Positions 1-9,352 of a stretch of DNA of 64,000 nucleotides are shown here, piece by piece. The translations under genes and the position numbers were made by a program. A model generated the notes under the pieces. It did no database searches, was not told the DNA's origin, and saw nothing but the letters and a program-made list of their open reading frames with translations. This stretch comes from Metabacillus schmidteae (GTDB lineage Bacteria > Bacillota > Bacilli > Bacillales > Bacillaceae): positions 872,001-936,000 of the forward strand of contig NZ_CAESCH010000001.1 of NCBI RefSeq assembly GCF_903166545.1. The letters run 5' to 3'. The first letter of the stretch is position 1; every line of letters begins with the position of its first letter.

Positions 1-184
1 CCATTTATATAGCTAAGTAATTAGGATACATTAGATCAGTCGATCTTGAATTATAGATCAAAAAAAGCACTTGGTTGTCGGCGATATTTCGCGTTATTTC
101 CTGTCAGAAATAACACAAAATATCCTCTTGCGATGAGATTTCATGAAGAAGACTCGAAGAAGCTTATTCATGAAGATTATTCAA

Positions 185-259
185 TGGGCTATAGCCAAGC
201 GGTAAGGCATCGCACTTTGACTGCGACATGCGTTGGTTCGAATCCAGCTAGCCCAGCCA
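185..259 (+). tRNA. tRNA-Gln (anticodon TTG)
   Basis: The sequence folds as a cloverleaf: the acceptor arm TGGGCTA pairs with TAGCCCA, the anticodon loop is CTTTGAC, the T-loop is GGTTCGAATCC, and CCA is encoded at 257-259. It is the first complete member of a five-tRNA array in the order Gln-Gly-Cys-Leu-Leu, which is the tail of the trnD cluster in Bacillus. The CCA at bases 1-3 may be the end of a preceding tRNA outside the window. Confidence 0.95.
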
Positions 260-319
260 TTTTCTTGACACATTTTTAGTTCTAGTGCATAGGCTAAATC
301 ATATAAATAAAGTAAGATC

Positions 320-394
320 GCGGAAGTAGTTCAGTGGTAGAACACCACCTTGCCAAGGTGGGGGTCGCGGGTTCGAATCCCGTCTTCCGCTCCA
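320..394 (+). tRNA. tRNA-Gly (anticodon GCC)
   Basis: The acceptor stem GCGGAAG pairs with CTTCCGC. The anticodon loop is TTGCCAA, the T-arm is GGGTTCGAATCCC, and CCA is encoded. It is the second gene of the array. Confidence 0.96.
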
Positions 395-402
395 TTTAAA
401 AT

Positions 403-476
<74 letters not shown>

Positions 477-489
477 TTTTAACACCCTT

Positions 490-578
490 GCCGGGGTGGC
501 GGAACTGGCAGACGCACAGGACTTAAAATCCTGCGGTAGGTGACTACCGTACCGGTTCGATTCCGGTCCTCGGCACCA
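490..578 (+). tRNA. tRNA-Leu (anticodon TAA)
   Basis: This is a class II tRNA with a long variable arm (GGTAGGTGACTACC). The anticodon loop is CTTAAAA, the acceptor stem GCCGGGG pairs with CCTCGGC, and CCA is encoded. Confidence 0.95.
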
Positions 579-596
579 TAATGTACTTAATCCTTT

Positions 597-678
597 GCCA
601 GTGTGGCGGAATTGGCAGACGCGCACGACTCAAAATCGTGTTCCTTCGGGAGTGTCGGTTCGACCCCGACCACTGGTA
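597..678 (+). tRNA. tRNA-Leu (anticodon CAA), CCA not encoded
   Basis: This is a class II tRNA with variable arm TTCCTTCGGGAGT and anticodon loop CTCAAAA. The acceptor stem GCCAGTG pairs with CACTGGT and the discriminator base is A678. TCT follows instead of CCA, so this last gene of the array needs CCA addition after transcription. Confidence 0.93.
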
Positions 679-704
679 TCTGAAATACAGTAACGACAAG
701 GGAA

Positions 705-731
705 ATCGCTGATATACAGCGGTTTTTTTTA
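705..731 (+). terminator. Rho-independent terminator of the tRNA array
   Basis: The stem CGCTG/CAGCG has a short AT loop and is followed by a run of eight T. It lies 27 bases after the last tRNA and closes the array. Confidence 0.85.
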
Positions 732-864
732 TTGGTCAAAAATCATAAAAAATCGGTGTCAGATTGGCATGGGCGAGTCACCCTAAAAATATTTCATTTA
801 GGATGACTCGACTTCTCGGAAACATCTTATCCTTCGTTGAAAAGAAACGGAGGATTTTTTTATT

Positions 865-1816
865 ATGTCAGAAAAGAAGACAGGAAAAACAAGAACAAGG
901 ATTCCGGATTTGTTACCCGAAGAAGACTCATTTGCAATTAAAACAAAGATGAAACAACATGGAAGAGTGTATTAAAAAGTTTTTTATTTTGGAAAAAAGC
1001 TCAAGGTATTAGTGAGACTACCTTAAAAGGGTATTCAAACCACATTAATCACTTTTTAAAAGATTCTAAAGAGTTTTGGGAAAATGTAGAAAAAACAAAG
1101 CAAGCTATTCTTACACATATGGCAGAAGACATTAAGCCGGCAATGTACAAACTTTCGTTTAGTATATTTAAGAGTTTTTTTCGATTGGTGTATTTCTGAA
1201 GGATTAGTATTTAAAAACCCATTAAAGGGTTATAAAAAATGAAAAGCACACCCAAGGATTGTTGAAATACCAACATATGGAGGTCTGAGAGATTATGCAT
1301 TAATATTATTTACCTTGGATACTTGTGCAAGACCTAGTGATGCAACAAGGTTAAACAAATTGAGTTTTGATTTACCTCGTTTTTCTGTTACAATCCCTGA
1401 GGAAGTCTCGAAAACTCGAAAGGCTAGAACGTTACCTATACTACCTCATACATCTGAAGTTTTGAAAAAGTTGTTGCGAGTTCGACCTCATGATTGGGAT
1501 GAGGACGTTCCTGTTTTTTGTAATAGTTGATGGTGAAACCTTAAATCGCAAGGAGTGGAGTACACGTATGGATGGCTATAGTAAGGAAATTTTTTTAAAA
1601 ATAAGACCCTATGACCTTAGACATGCTTTTGCGATTATGTACTTACGAAATGGGGGAAATGCCTTTTCATTGCGGAAAGTGATGGGGCACGAAAATATGG
1701 ACATGACTAAAAGATATCTGAATATTACTGGTCAGGATTTACGCGAAGTCCATCAACATGCTAGTCCTCTTAATAATCTAATTCCTAAGAAGAAAAGCCG
1801 GATAAGAAAATTCTAA
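865..1816 (+). pseudogene. Tyrosine recombinase (phage/ICE-type integrase), degraded
   Basis: A good start (ATG 865, ribosome site GGAGGA at 849-854) is followed by an in-frame TAA after 36 codons. Reading then continues in other frames with further stops and shifts, for example near 1195, 1240 and 1530. Several landmarks of the tyrosine recombinase family remain: a SAM-like core-binding region (about 970-1160), the first catalytic arginine in DTCARPSDA (about 1318), and a C-terminal part with LRHAF (R-x-x-H box, about 1620), MGHENMDM and the nucleophile-region tyrosine in TKRYL. The protein would have been about 310 residues. It cannot be functional as read. Its position just after a tRNA-Leu gene, a usual integration target, suggests the leftover of an integrated element. 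No matching attachment repeat was found in the window. Confidence 0.85.
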
Positions 1817-2531
1817 TACATCATGTAAGTTTGCAATGAATAATATCAAAATGGAGTGGAAGAAATTTTCTCACTCTTTTTTGTATGATTTCAAATAATA
1901 ATAATTATGTGTCTAAATAAAACCTACTCATTAATAAACCGATATTTTTTCTCATGCTCTTACTATTTTTACTTAAATATGCATAGCTTGTACCAACGTT
2001 TTTGGACCCTCGTTATATTAAAATATCGGCTATCTCTTAACTCTCTAACATAGCTACGAATACTTATTTCACATTTTTCATTATAAACTATAATTGGATA
2101 CTATATATTACCATAAGGCTTATCACTACAACTTTTGCAAACATAACATTTTAGAACTCTCCCCCTAGTGGTAGGGTAGGCACTATACTTATAAAAATCA
2201 CTTTTATATATTTCTTTTTACAAGGCTATTTTCGTATAGATTGTTGCTTTTGCGTTAGAGACACATTTTTCAATATATACCATTAATTGTATAAGATTAT
2301 AGATGGATGGGGTTATAAACAATACACTTTAAAATGGAGTATTAAAATAGTAGTAATAATACCTTTCCGCGAATTCTTGTTTTTTACATTTAATTATTTT
2401 TTGCAGTTTATTCAAAAAACAAAACTATATACCTATCATAAAATTACAATATATACCAATTGTTCTATATTAATCCAGAATTATATAACGTAGAATTTAA
2501 ATGTACTAAAAACAAATCCAAGGAGGAAAAG
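1817..2531. other. AT-rich stretch without a recognised gene
   Basis: I see no coding frame with a convincing start and no RNA gene here. Short open frames exist but lack ribosome sites and recognisable composition. The end of this stretch must hold the promoter of the secreted-protein gene at 2532. Confidence 0.5.
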
Positions 2532-3251
2532 ATGAAAAAAACTTTGATTCTATTAATGTCTGTTTTTATGCTATTTAGCGGGGCTACTGGTGCATTCGCA
2601 GAGAGGACAACAATTAATAACGGTCCAAAATATGAGGTTTTAGAAGCTACAGATTCGTATGAAAAAGTAAAAATAACAAATGAAGATGGAACTGTTGAAT
2701 ACTTAGAAGGTGAATTAGTAAATGGAAATTATAAATATACGTCTACTGATTCTGACGGGAATGTATTGTATATAAACTCTGATGATGAAAATGTTATTGT
2801 TACTAATGCCGAAGAAGAGATTGTATTAGAATTATCAAAAGCTGAAGTGTTGAGTAATGATGAGCTTGGATATATTTCTACCGAGAAACACCCCTTCACA
2901 GGAAAACCTATCGAGGTTCATTATGGCTTATATGATAATGTCCCTAAAAATACATCTTGGGCAAACTATTATTCTTATAAGGGGAGTAAAGAAGTGCAAG
3001 GAATTAACACTTCTGCGATTGCGGGTATTTTTGCAAGTGTAGTCTCACTGTCTCCTGTTGCCGGTGTAATCGTGACAATTGCCTCTGCGGTTTATAGTTA
3101 TCATTTACCTAAAGCTTGGTATAAAGTTACAGTGCAGACACGCTATATGAATGGAAAACTTTATAAAAGAAAGGTTATGAAGGTATATAAATACCATGAC
3201 TACACAGGATATATTGGAATGGTATACGGAAATGCGGAGTTAGTGCGATAA
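2532..3251 (+). CDS. Secreted protein of unknown function, possibly bacteriocin-like
   Basis: The start is ATG 2532, eight bases after a strong AAGGAGG site; an upstream in-frame ATG at 2460 has no such site. The 239-residue product begins with a clear signal peptide (MKKTLILLMSVFMLFSG, cleavage probably after GAFA). The mature part has an acidic N-terminal half rich in Asp, Glu, Asn and Thr. A glycine/alanine-rich hydrophobic segment follows at about residues 160-190 (IAGIFASVVSLSPVAG), then a basic, tyrosine-rich tail. An exported soluble protein with one hydrophobic helix and a basic tail resembles large antibacterial proteins such as geobacillin-26 types, but I cannot assign it to a family from sequence alone. 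A small membrane protein gene follows 113 bases later, as an immunity gene would. It lies between two broken recombinase genes, so transfer is likely. Confidence 0.7.
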   Translation: MKKTLILLMSVFMLFSGATGAFAERTTINNGPKYEVLEATDSYEKVKITNEDGTVEYLEGELVNGNYKYTSTDSDGNVLYINSDDENVIVTNAEEEIVLELSKAEVLSNDELGYISTEKHPFTGKPIEVHYGLYDNVPKNTSWANYYSYKGSKEVQGINTSAIAGIFASVVSLSPVAGVIVTIASAVYSYHLPKAWYKVTVQTRYMNGKLYKRKVMKVYKYHDYTGYIGMVYGNAELVR

Positions 3252-3258
3252 CAAAAAG

Positions 3259-3293
3259 ACAAAAGGCTGCTATGCGGTCCTTTTGTTTTTTTT
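3259..3293 (+). terminator. Terminator after the secreted-protein gene
   Basis: ACAAAAGG pairs with CCTTTTGT around a 12-base loop and is followed by a run of T with one interruption. It begins seven bases after the stop codon. Confidence 0.85.
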
Positions 3294-3364
3294 CGTACTT
3301 TTTTATCATATATTTCCAATAAGAAATCTTTATAATAAAAAGTAAGGAAAGGGGTTGTTTTTAA

Positions 3365-3565
3365 TTGAATCATAAGTTTTTAGAGTGGTTAGGTTTTGCA
3401 ATACTTATTGTATCGTTGTTAGGTAAGGCCATATTGTTACAATATAATAACGACGATTTCACTTTGAATATTATTTTAAATGTAACAATGGGACTAGGTG
3501 CTATTATTACTATTTTTACTTTCATTCACAGAAAATTTGGCAAGAAAGTTGAAGGAAACAAATAA
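3365..3565 (+). CDS. Small membrane protein, two helices, possible immunity protein
   Basis: The start is TTG 3365, preceded by AAGGAAAGGGG at a normal distance. The 66-residue product has two hydrophobic segments (about residues 9-26, FAILIVSLLGKAILL, and 35-55, IILNVTMGLGAIITIF) and a basic C-terminal tail (HRKFGKKVEGNK). No family is recognised. It follows the secreted protein at 2532-3251 on the same strand but sits beyond that gene's terminator, and it has a terminator of its own at 3576, so it is probably a separate unit. Guarding the membrane against the neighbouring product is only an inference from this arrangement. Confidence 0.6.
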   Translation: MNHKFLEWLGFAILIVSLLGKAILLQYNNDDFTLNIILNVTMGLGAIITIFTFIHRKFGKKVEGNK

Positions 3566-3575
3566 CTTTAATATC

Positions 3576-3604
3576 AAAACCAAGTATAACGTATACTTGG
3601 TTTT
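3576..3604 (+). terminator. Terminator after the small membrane protein
   Basis: A long, almost uninterrupted palindrome (AAAACCAAGTAT with ATACTTGGTTTT) starts ten bases after the stop codon. The T run is part of the 3' arm, and the A run of the 5' arm would let it act in both directions. Confidence 0.75.
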
Positions 3605-3973
3605 GAATTCTAGAATATTTTATAAAAATTACTTGTTTTCTAATCGAGAAGATAAAAATTTTTTGATAAGTATTAGAGAAGTTTTTATTAATGGATGTGG
3701 AAATCGTTTCCTGTTTTAAATATGTAATAGGTAGCGAATGCAAGTTAATTGTAGCTTTTTAAGTTTCTTCATCCATAAGCTCTTCATGGACATTTATTAA
3801 ATATTCTGGGTTATCTTTTCCTTTAAGTTGATAACTTTTTGTCTTACTTGAATTTAGTATCCTGAAGGTTTAAATTATAGAATAGTATTGCTTATACTAC
3901 TATCTATTTTCAATATTATTATCTTACAGATGTTTAATATATAATTGGTATGCGTGTATTAATTATATTAGTT
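3605..3973. other. No clear gene; short minus-strand frame remnant
   Basis: A minus-strand frame of about 36 codons ends with TAA near 3764 and reads KTKSYQLKGKDNPEYL...EELMDEET. It has protein-like composition, but an upstream stop and no start, so it may be the tail of a lost gene. Nothing else is recognisable. Confidence 0.35.
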
Positions 3974-4819
3974 TCAATTCCTCTTTTTATTTCTATTTAA
4001 TTGTGCTTGTGTTTTTCCAAAAGCAACTTTATTTATTAATGGTTCGTGGTTCCCAATAGTCACTTCGTCTCCCCAAACCAATTTTACTGTATAGAAGGAA
4101 TTGTTTAATATCTTTTTAATTGAAGCTGGTGTAAATTCTCTGCTTTTTCTAGTTTTAATTCCTTCTTGCTTCATCCATCGAAGTATCTTCCGTATACTGC
4201 CTAATTCTGCTTATTTCTTAAAAATATATTTTACAATCTTAGCTTCGGATTCTTCAATAATAATAATAATAGGCTTGTCCATTCCTTCATGCTGCCACCT
4301 ATAACCAAGCGGAGCAACACCACATCCCTTTATTGTATCCTTTCTAACTTTTGTTCTTCTTCCATTTGCTAATTTTTTAGTAATACTCATGTGGTCGTAT
4401 TGGTCCAAGAGCTCCATCATTCCATTAATTAAAAATTCATTCGGGTCTTTAGTATAAACACTGTAGCTTGGTTGTTCCAAACTCAAAATATTCGCCCCTG
4501 CTTTTATGAATTTTCTTTTAATGTACACTTTAGCCAGATCATTTCTCCACAGTCTGTTTGTATTGTAAATAATACAGATTTTATAATTTTCTAATTCTTT
4601 TTACATAGAATGCAGGTCTTCTCTATTTTTGAATAGGTCTTCATCATCCGTTTCATAGTCTTCTCTACCTGATTGACCGCCATCTTCAAAAATTCTTATC
4701 AGCTTCAATCTGTTCTATTTACAATAATCAATAATTTTCTTTTTTTGGTCCTCAATGCCCTGTCTTTTTTTCACCTGAGTCTCAGTAGACACTCGGACAT
4801 ATGCAATGACCTCATCCAT
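3974..4819 (-). pseudogene. Serine recombinase (large resolvase/invertase type), degraded
   Basis: On the minus strand a gene starts at ATG 4819 with an AGGGGCG ribosome site. It reads MDEVIAYVRVSTETQ, the N-terminal resolvase motif with the catalytic serine in VRVST. A stop appears after about 34 codons, and more stops and frameshifts follow. Intact later blocks are 4528-4211 (KAGANILSLEQPSYSVYT..., then ITKKLANGRRTKVRKDTIKG, and GCGVAPLGYRW of the recombinase domain) and 4174-3974 (REFTPASIKKILNNSFYTVKLVWG). That order of resolvase domain, recombinase domain and partial zinc-ribbon region is the plan of large serine recombinases. The total is well short of their usual 450-550 residues, so internal or C-terminal sequence is also missing. 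It is not functional as read. It and the tyrosine recombinase at 865 bracket the secreted-protein genes. Confidence 0.85.
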
Positions 4820-5452
4820 AATAAACGCCCCTTTTTATTAAATTGTACTATCGTTTTCCACTTTTTGTTGTTAACTATTATCCATAAAAGTAAACAATAA
4901 ATGGTTGTATTGCTTGATAATACTTTGTTTGTTGTAGGTCTAAGTCTTATTATTGTGTTGAAATCTGAATAAAGATTAAAATTGGGCTGTTATAATTTTA
5001 TAAAGAGGGTTGTGAATAAATATTGCTTTTAATGAGGTCAAATTATAGTTATTATTTTTTATTGCGGGTGAGAAAAGCTATCAAGGAAGAAAAGTGAAAA
5101 AATATTAAGCATCTTTAGTAGTAGTTAGAAATTTTGCACAACAAATCTTTCATATCTCCTAATTTAAAATACAGTTGCCATAAAAAATGTAATGGTTATT
5201 GTGCATAAATTTTATTTTGCTCAAGTATCGACGTTGAAGTGACCGAATACTGTTGTGCATAAATTATTTCTTCTTTTTTATCATCTTCACTTTTAAAGCC
5301 TACAAACCCAACTCTTATTTTTCAAAGTAAAGAAGTATCATACATGCAAAATTAATATGATTTTCAAAACCTTAATAAAACTTTACCCTCCTTTAAGATT
5401 GCATTAACGGACAAATGCTACGATAAAAGTATTCGAAAGGGGGAACTGATTC
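4820..5452. other. AT-rich intergenic stretch
   Basis: No gene is recognised. A 13-base word, TTGTGCATAAATT, occurs at 5199 and again at 5253. The segment just before 5453 must contain the promoter of the nucleotidase gene, but no strong -35/-10 pair stands out. Confidence 0.5.
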
Positions 5453-7018
5453 ATGTATTCATTGCACGTGAAGAAAGTGTTACTTCTTTTATTATTTGTA
5501 TTATTTATTGTAGGGGGTTCTGTTTATGCTGCTACTTCGATCGATCATGATTCAACTGATTCACTACAAGTGCAGTTATTAGGTGTGAATGATTTACATG
5601 GTCACCTTGATACATATGATCAATTCAAGGGGAAAAAGGTTGGCGGAGCAGACTATTTGGCTGCTTATCTTAATAAATATCGCCAGGAAAATGAGCATAC
5701 TCTTATTATTCATGCTGGTGATATGATTGGAGGCAGTCCACCAATCTCCTCGCTTCTTCAAGATGAACCAACTATGGAGTATTTAGATCTCTTACAGTTT
5801 GATGTAGGAACAATAGGGAACCATGAACTAGATGAGGGTATCGATGAAATGAAACGACTCCTATCTGGAGGTTCTCATCCAATTACTGGCTACTTCCCAG
5901 GATCAGAAACCCCCTATATATCTGCTAATATCATCGATAAAAAAACAAATAGGCATGTGTTTCCGCCATATTTGATTAAAGAAATTGACGGGATTAAAAT
6001 AGGCTTTATTGGTGTGGTCACAACCAAAACAAATTTATATGTTCTCCCTGAAAATCTTGATTCAATAAAAATCACCGACGAAGTAAAAGCAATCAATAAA
6101 GCAGCTGATGATTTAAAAAAACAAGGAGTTAAGTCGATAGTTGTTCTTGGTCATATATCTTCCAAGTCAAATTCCGATGGCACCAATCCAGATGAGGATC
6201 TTGCTAAAATGGCTCCTGATATTGATGACGAAGTAGATATTCTTTTTGGTGCGCATAACCATCAGTACACAAATACGGTTGTAGACAATAAGCTTATTGT
6301 TCAAGCCTACTCATATGGAAAAGCGTTCTCCCATATCAACATAGGTATCGATAAAAATTCAAAAGACATTATTCATAAAAAAGCAAATATTATTCTTACT
6401 GATCACGAACGAATCAAACCAGACCCAGATGCAATTGAACTTATTCATAAATACAAAGAAAAAACAGATACCTACGTAAATCAAGTTGTTGGTACTTTAC
6501 CTGATGCAGTCTCAAAAAGGAAAAACAAGGATGGATTTTCCCCTTTAGGTTACATGATCGCAGATTCATACAAAGCAAGCATGAATACAGACTTTGCTTT
6601 TGTCCACCAAGGGGGTCTGCGAGAAAGCCTTAACAAAGGGACAGTAAAAATGGAAGATCTCCTAACCGTATTACCTTTTGGACACAAACTCGTATCCACT
6701 TCCATCACTGGAGAACAAATAAAAAAAGTTCTTGAACAGCAATGGAGATTAAATGAAAAAGAAAACATATTGCAAGTCTCGGGTCTTTCTTATACGTATG
6801 TCAAACAGGCTCCCATTGGAAACAAAATAAAGTCATTGAAAGAAACAAACGGAGATATCATTGATCCTGATAAAACATACACCGTCGCTATAACTGACTA
6901 CTTGTCCTTTGGTGGAGATGGATTTACATCGTTTGAAGAGGGAAAAGCAATAGGTGAAGGACCTTTAGATGTTGAAGCATTTGCTGAGTTAATAAAGGGG
7001 CAAAGAACTGCAAAATAG
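5453..7018 (+). CDS. Secreted 5'-nucleotidase / metallophosphatase (UshA/YfkN family)
   Basis: This enzyme removes phosphate from extracellular nucleotides so that nucleosides and phosphate can be recovered. The start ATG 5453 follows AAAGGGGGA. Of 521 residues, the first 28 form a signal peptide or anchor (VLLLLLFVLFIVGGSVYA). The N-terminal metallophosphatase domain carries all the metal-binding blocks in order: VNDLHGHLD (about 45), HAGDMIGGSP (about 85), GNHELDEG (about 122), LGHIS (about 230) and GAHNHQ (about 265). The C-terminal 5'-nucleotidase domain (about 345-510) has GGLRESL, VLPFGHKL and LSFGGDGFTSF. It has no sorting signal or lipobox, so it is secreted or held by an uncleaved N-terminus. 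The gene stands alone. A related two-domain copy is inside the protein at 24025. The family is clear; the exact substrate is not. Confidence 0.92.
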   Translation: MYSLHVKKVLLLLLFVLFIVGGSVYAATSIDHDSTDSLQVQLLGVNDLHGHLDTYDQFKGKKVGGADYLAAYLNKYRQENEHTLIIHAGDMIGGSPPISSLLQDEPTMEYLDLLQFDVGTIGNHELDEGIDEMKRLLSGGSHPITGYFPGSETPYISANIIDKKTNRHVFPPYLIKEIDGIKIGFIGVVTTKTNLYVLPENLDSIKITDEVKAINKAADDLKKQGVKSIVVLGHISSKSNSDGTNPDEDLAKMAPDIDDEVDILFGAHNHQYTNTVVDNKLIVQAYSYGKAFSHINIGIDKNSKDIIHKKANIILTDHERIKPDPDAIELIHKYKEKTDTYVNQVVGTLPDAVSKRKNKDGFSPLGYMIADSYKASMNTDFAFVHQGGLRESLNKGTVKMEDLLTVLPFGHKLVSTSITGEQIKKVLEQQWRLNEKENILQVSGLSYTYVKQAPIGNKIKSLKETNGDIIDPDKTYTVAITDYLSFGGDGFTSFEEGKAIGEGPLDVEAFAELIKGQRTAK

Positions 7019-7046
7019 AATTTTATAAAAATGCGATCAAAAAGAA

Positions 7047-7073
7047 GAAACCTTGGCTATCATGGTTTCTTCG
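7047..7073 (+). terminator. Hairpin between convergent genes
   Basis: AGAAACC pairs with GGTTTCT around an 11-base loop, 29 bases after the nucleotidase stop. The T run after it is poor. It probably serves this gene and the convergent gene at 7108. Confidence 0.5.
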
Positions 7074-7107
7074 TCTTATAGGAAATAGTTTTTTAAGAGT
7101 CTTTTAA

Positions 7108-7386
7108 CTATGATTCAGGATTACGAACTTTTTTCAAATGGAATCGCTTGATAAATTGAATCATAGGCCTAATTAAAAATAGTGCACTTCCCACGATAAA
7201 CATCCAAATCGCATATGTTTCTAATGGTTTCCAAAGAAAGAGAACACTACCAATTAAAAAACAGAGGGCTATCAAAACATCATTAATGTTATAAAAGAAC
7301 TCATAACGCTCATTAATAGTAATTTCGTGTTGACCAAATTGTACGTCAATATAATTAGGCTCATTATCTACTTTAAATTGTTTCAC
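7108..7386 (-). CDS. YrhK-like small membrane protein
   Basis: The product has 92 residues and starts at a GTG (7386) after AAGGAG. It begins with a soluble segment (VDVQFGQHEITINERYEFF-like) and has two hydrophobic helices, about residues 34-51 (DVLIALCFLIGSVLFLW) and 58-75 (AIWMFIVGSALFLIRP), ending in a basic tail. The layout and the phrase IGSVLFL...IWMFIVGSALFLIRP fit the YrhK domain family, whose role is unknown. It is a single gene, convergent with the nucleotidase. Confidence 0.7.
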   Translation of the reverse strand: MKQFKVDNEPNYIDVQFGQHEITINERYEFFYNINDVLIALCFLIGSVLFLWKPLETYAIWMFIVGSALFLIRPMIQFIKRFHLKKVRNPES

Positions 7387-7770
7387 ACTTTCAACTCCCT
7401 TGTAAGGATTATTCCCGGTGTGAATCGCGTAAAAACATCGGTATTTACTTTCTTATTACAAGGGGGGACAAGTTTCAAATAATTTATGTGGAGTATCTAC
7501 TTTTTGAACAACAAAGTATTTTCATCTCCATTTATTAAAAATACATTTCTACCAATCTAAAGTAGAAAATAAGTACCTTCCCCTAGACCAAAACTGCCTT
7601 TTCCATATTGTTTTCATTGCACTTAAGGTTAATAATGTTTAAAATTTTCTATAGTTTGATAAAAATTGCTTAAGCATGGTATAAAAGTTAAAGAAAAAAA
7701 TTTTTTTACTTTTAATTTTGCGACTGAAGTTTTACTTAGTATTACATCAAGAGAGGAATTGAATTTTAAT
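7387..7770. other. Intergenic stretch, no gene seen
   Basis: It lies between divergent genes and must hold both promoters. A possible earlier TTG start for the downstream gene at 7666 lacks a ribosome site, so I do not extend that gene into this stretch. Confidence 0.5.
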
Positions 7771-8739
7771 ATGATAGATAATTTCTGGCGTGATTTACCA
7801 CGACCATTTTTTGTACTTGCTCCAATGGAAGATGTGACAGATGTTGTTTTTCGCCATGTGGTGAGTGAAGCAGCTAGACCTGATGTGTTTTTTACAGAGT
7901 TTACAAACACGGAGAGCTATTGTCACCCAGAGGGAAAACAAAGTGTGCGTGGACGTTTGACTTTTACAGAAGATGAACAACCAATGGTTGCACATATATG
8001 GGGAGATAAGCCCGAGTATTTCCGACAAATGAGTATTGGTATGGCGGAACTTGGGTTTAAGGGTATTGATATCAATATGGGCTGTCCTGTACCTAATGTG
8101 GCATCCAGAGGGAAGGGAAGCGGTCTTATCCTTCGTCCGGAAGTAGCTGCAGAACTAATACAAGCAGCGAAAGCGGGCGGATTGCCTGTAAGTGTGAAGA
8201 CAAGGCTTGGTTACACAGAAGTGGACGAGTGGCAGGACTGGCTAACACATATATTGAAACAAGACATCGCTAATCTTTCTATCCATCTGCGAACAAGAAA
8301 GGAAATGAGCCAAGTAGATGCTCATTGGGAACTGATTCCGGAGATTAAAAAACTTCGTGACGAGATAGCACCGGATACACTTTTGACGATTAATGGGGAT
8401 ATTCTTGACCGTGCAGCTGGCTTGAAGCTTGTTGATCAATATGGTGTTGATGGCGTTATGATTGGGCGTGGTATCTTTAAAAATCCATTTGCGTTTGAAA
8501 AAGAGCCGAAAGATCATAGCAGTAAGGAATTGCTTGATCTCTTAAGATTGCATCTTGATCTTCATGATAAATATTCAACAGAATTAGAGCCACGTCCGTT
8601 TAAAGCTCTTCATCGCTTTTTTAAGATATATGTCAAAGGATTTAGAGGAGCGGGTGAGTTAAGAAATCAATTGATGAACACAGATTCAACAGATGACGTG
8701 CGTGCATTGCTTGATAACTTTGAGTTAAAAGAAGATTAA
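7771..8739 (+). CDS. tRNA-dihydrouridine synthase (Dus family)
   Basis: This flavoenzyme reduces specific uridines of tRNA to dihydrouridine with NADPH. I chose ATG 7771 because it follows GAGAGGAA and begins the conserved N-terminus ([11 protein letters not shown]); an in-frame TTG 105 bases earlier adds a low-complexity tail without a ribosome site. The product has 322 residues. The TIM-barrel flavin domain shows APMEDVTD (about 16), [13 protein letters not shown] with the catalytic cysteine (about 108), KTRLGY (about 145), SIHLRTR (about 172), NGDI (about 211) and [13 protein letters not shown] (about 232). The helical C-terminal domain follows. The match to the family is strong, but it is closer to the DusC-like branch than to the usual Bacillus DusB/Dus1 copies, so the tRNA position is not assigned. 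Confidence 0.9.
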   Translation: MIDNFWRDLPRPFFVLAPMEDVTDVVFRHVVSEAARPDVFFTEFTNTESYCHPEGKQSVRGRLTFTEDEQPMVAHIWGDKPEYFRQMSIGMAELGFKGIDINMGCPVPNVASRGKGSGLILRPEVAAELIQAAKAGGLPVSVKTRLGYTEVDEWQDWLTHILKQDIANLSIHLRTRKEMSQVDAHWELIPEIKKLRDEIAPDTLLTINGDILDRAAGLKLVDQYGVDGVMIGRGIFKNPFAFEKEPKDHSSKELLDLLRLHLDLHDKYSTELEPRPFKALHRFFKIYVKGFRGAGELRNQLMNTDSTDDVRALLDNFELKED

Positions 8740-8770
8740 TGAGATGGCTGTGACCCCTAGAGTTAGAGTT

Positions 8771-8826
8771 AATTGGCTGGTGTGAGTTTGGTATGGAACT
8801 AGACTCATTCCGGCCAATTTTTGTTT
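8771..8826 (+). terminator. Terminator after the Dus gene
   Basis: AATTGGCTGG pairs imperfectly with CCGGCCAATT around a long loop and is followed by a T-rich stretch. Confidence 0.6.
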
Positions 8827-9045
8827 TATGCGCCTTCCAAAATTTCTACCTTAGTTGTCAAACGGTCATCAAGGTTTGTAACTGAAGTCATTTTCACACA
8901 TTCAAATTCTTGCACACACTGATACATAAAACCTTAGCCTGCTACTTGCAATTCGGACAATGATATTCATCTTTATTGTCATTATCTTTGATATATATTT
9001 CTTGATGGGATTGGTTTTATGTTTATAAATCCAAAGAAGAAGAAG

Positions 9046-9093
9046 AAAATGAAAATTGGAGAAAATGAAAATTGGAGAAAATGAAAATTGGAG
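9046..9093 (+). repeat. Three tandem copies of a 16-base repeat
   Basis: The unit AAAATGAAAATTGGAG occurs three times without mismatch at 9046, 9062 and 9078. It is a simple local duplication in non-coding DNA and may vary between strains. Confidence 0.85.
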
Positions 9094-9352
9094 AAAATTC
9101 ATATTCCTGCTCCAGTCGTCTTTTTCAGCTTTAATAAATATTTAATTGAAGTACATAATCACAATGAAGATCATAAATGCAATATCCAAAAAAAATCACC
9201 TCTTTTTATAACCTCCTAATCTTATCTCCTGCCTGTATGATGATGTGCCATTTTCCACATGACTTTTTATATTTGAAACATCAATCATCCTCTCAATTTT
9301 TACCTTTCTTTAGCCTTCATATTTACCTTGTAGGGTGCGTTCATTCCTAGGG

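Noticed and set aside
46..279. A 77-codon open frame at the window start
   Set aside because: It runs through the tRNA-Gln gene and has no ribosome site.
2287..2493. A 68-codon open frame before the secreted-protein gene
   Set aside because: It has no ribosome site, and its composition is that of AT-rich non-coding DNA.
4673..4900. Plus-strand open frame of 75 codons
   Set aside because: It lies antisense to the serine recombinase remnant, which has clear family motifs.
5199..5265. Repeated word TTGTGCATAAATT as an operator
   Set aside because: Only two direct copies 54 bases apart in AT-rich DNA, with no symmetry and no nearby regulator gene.
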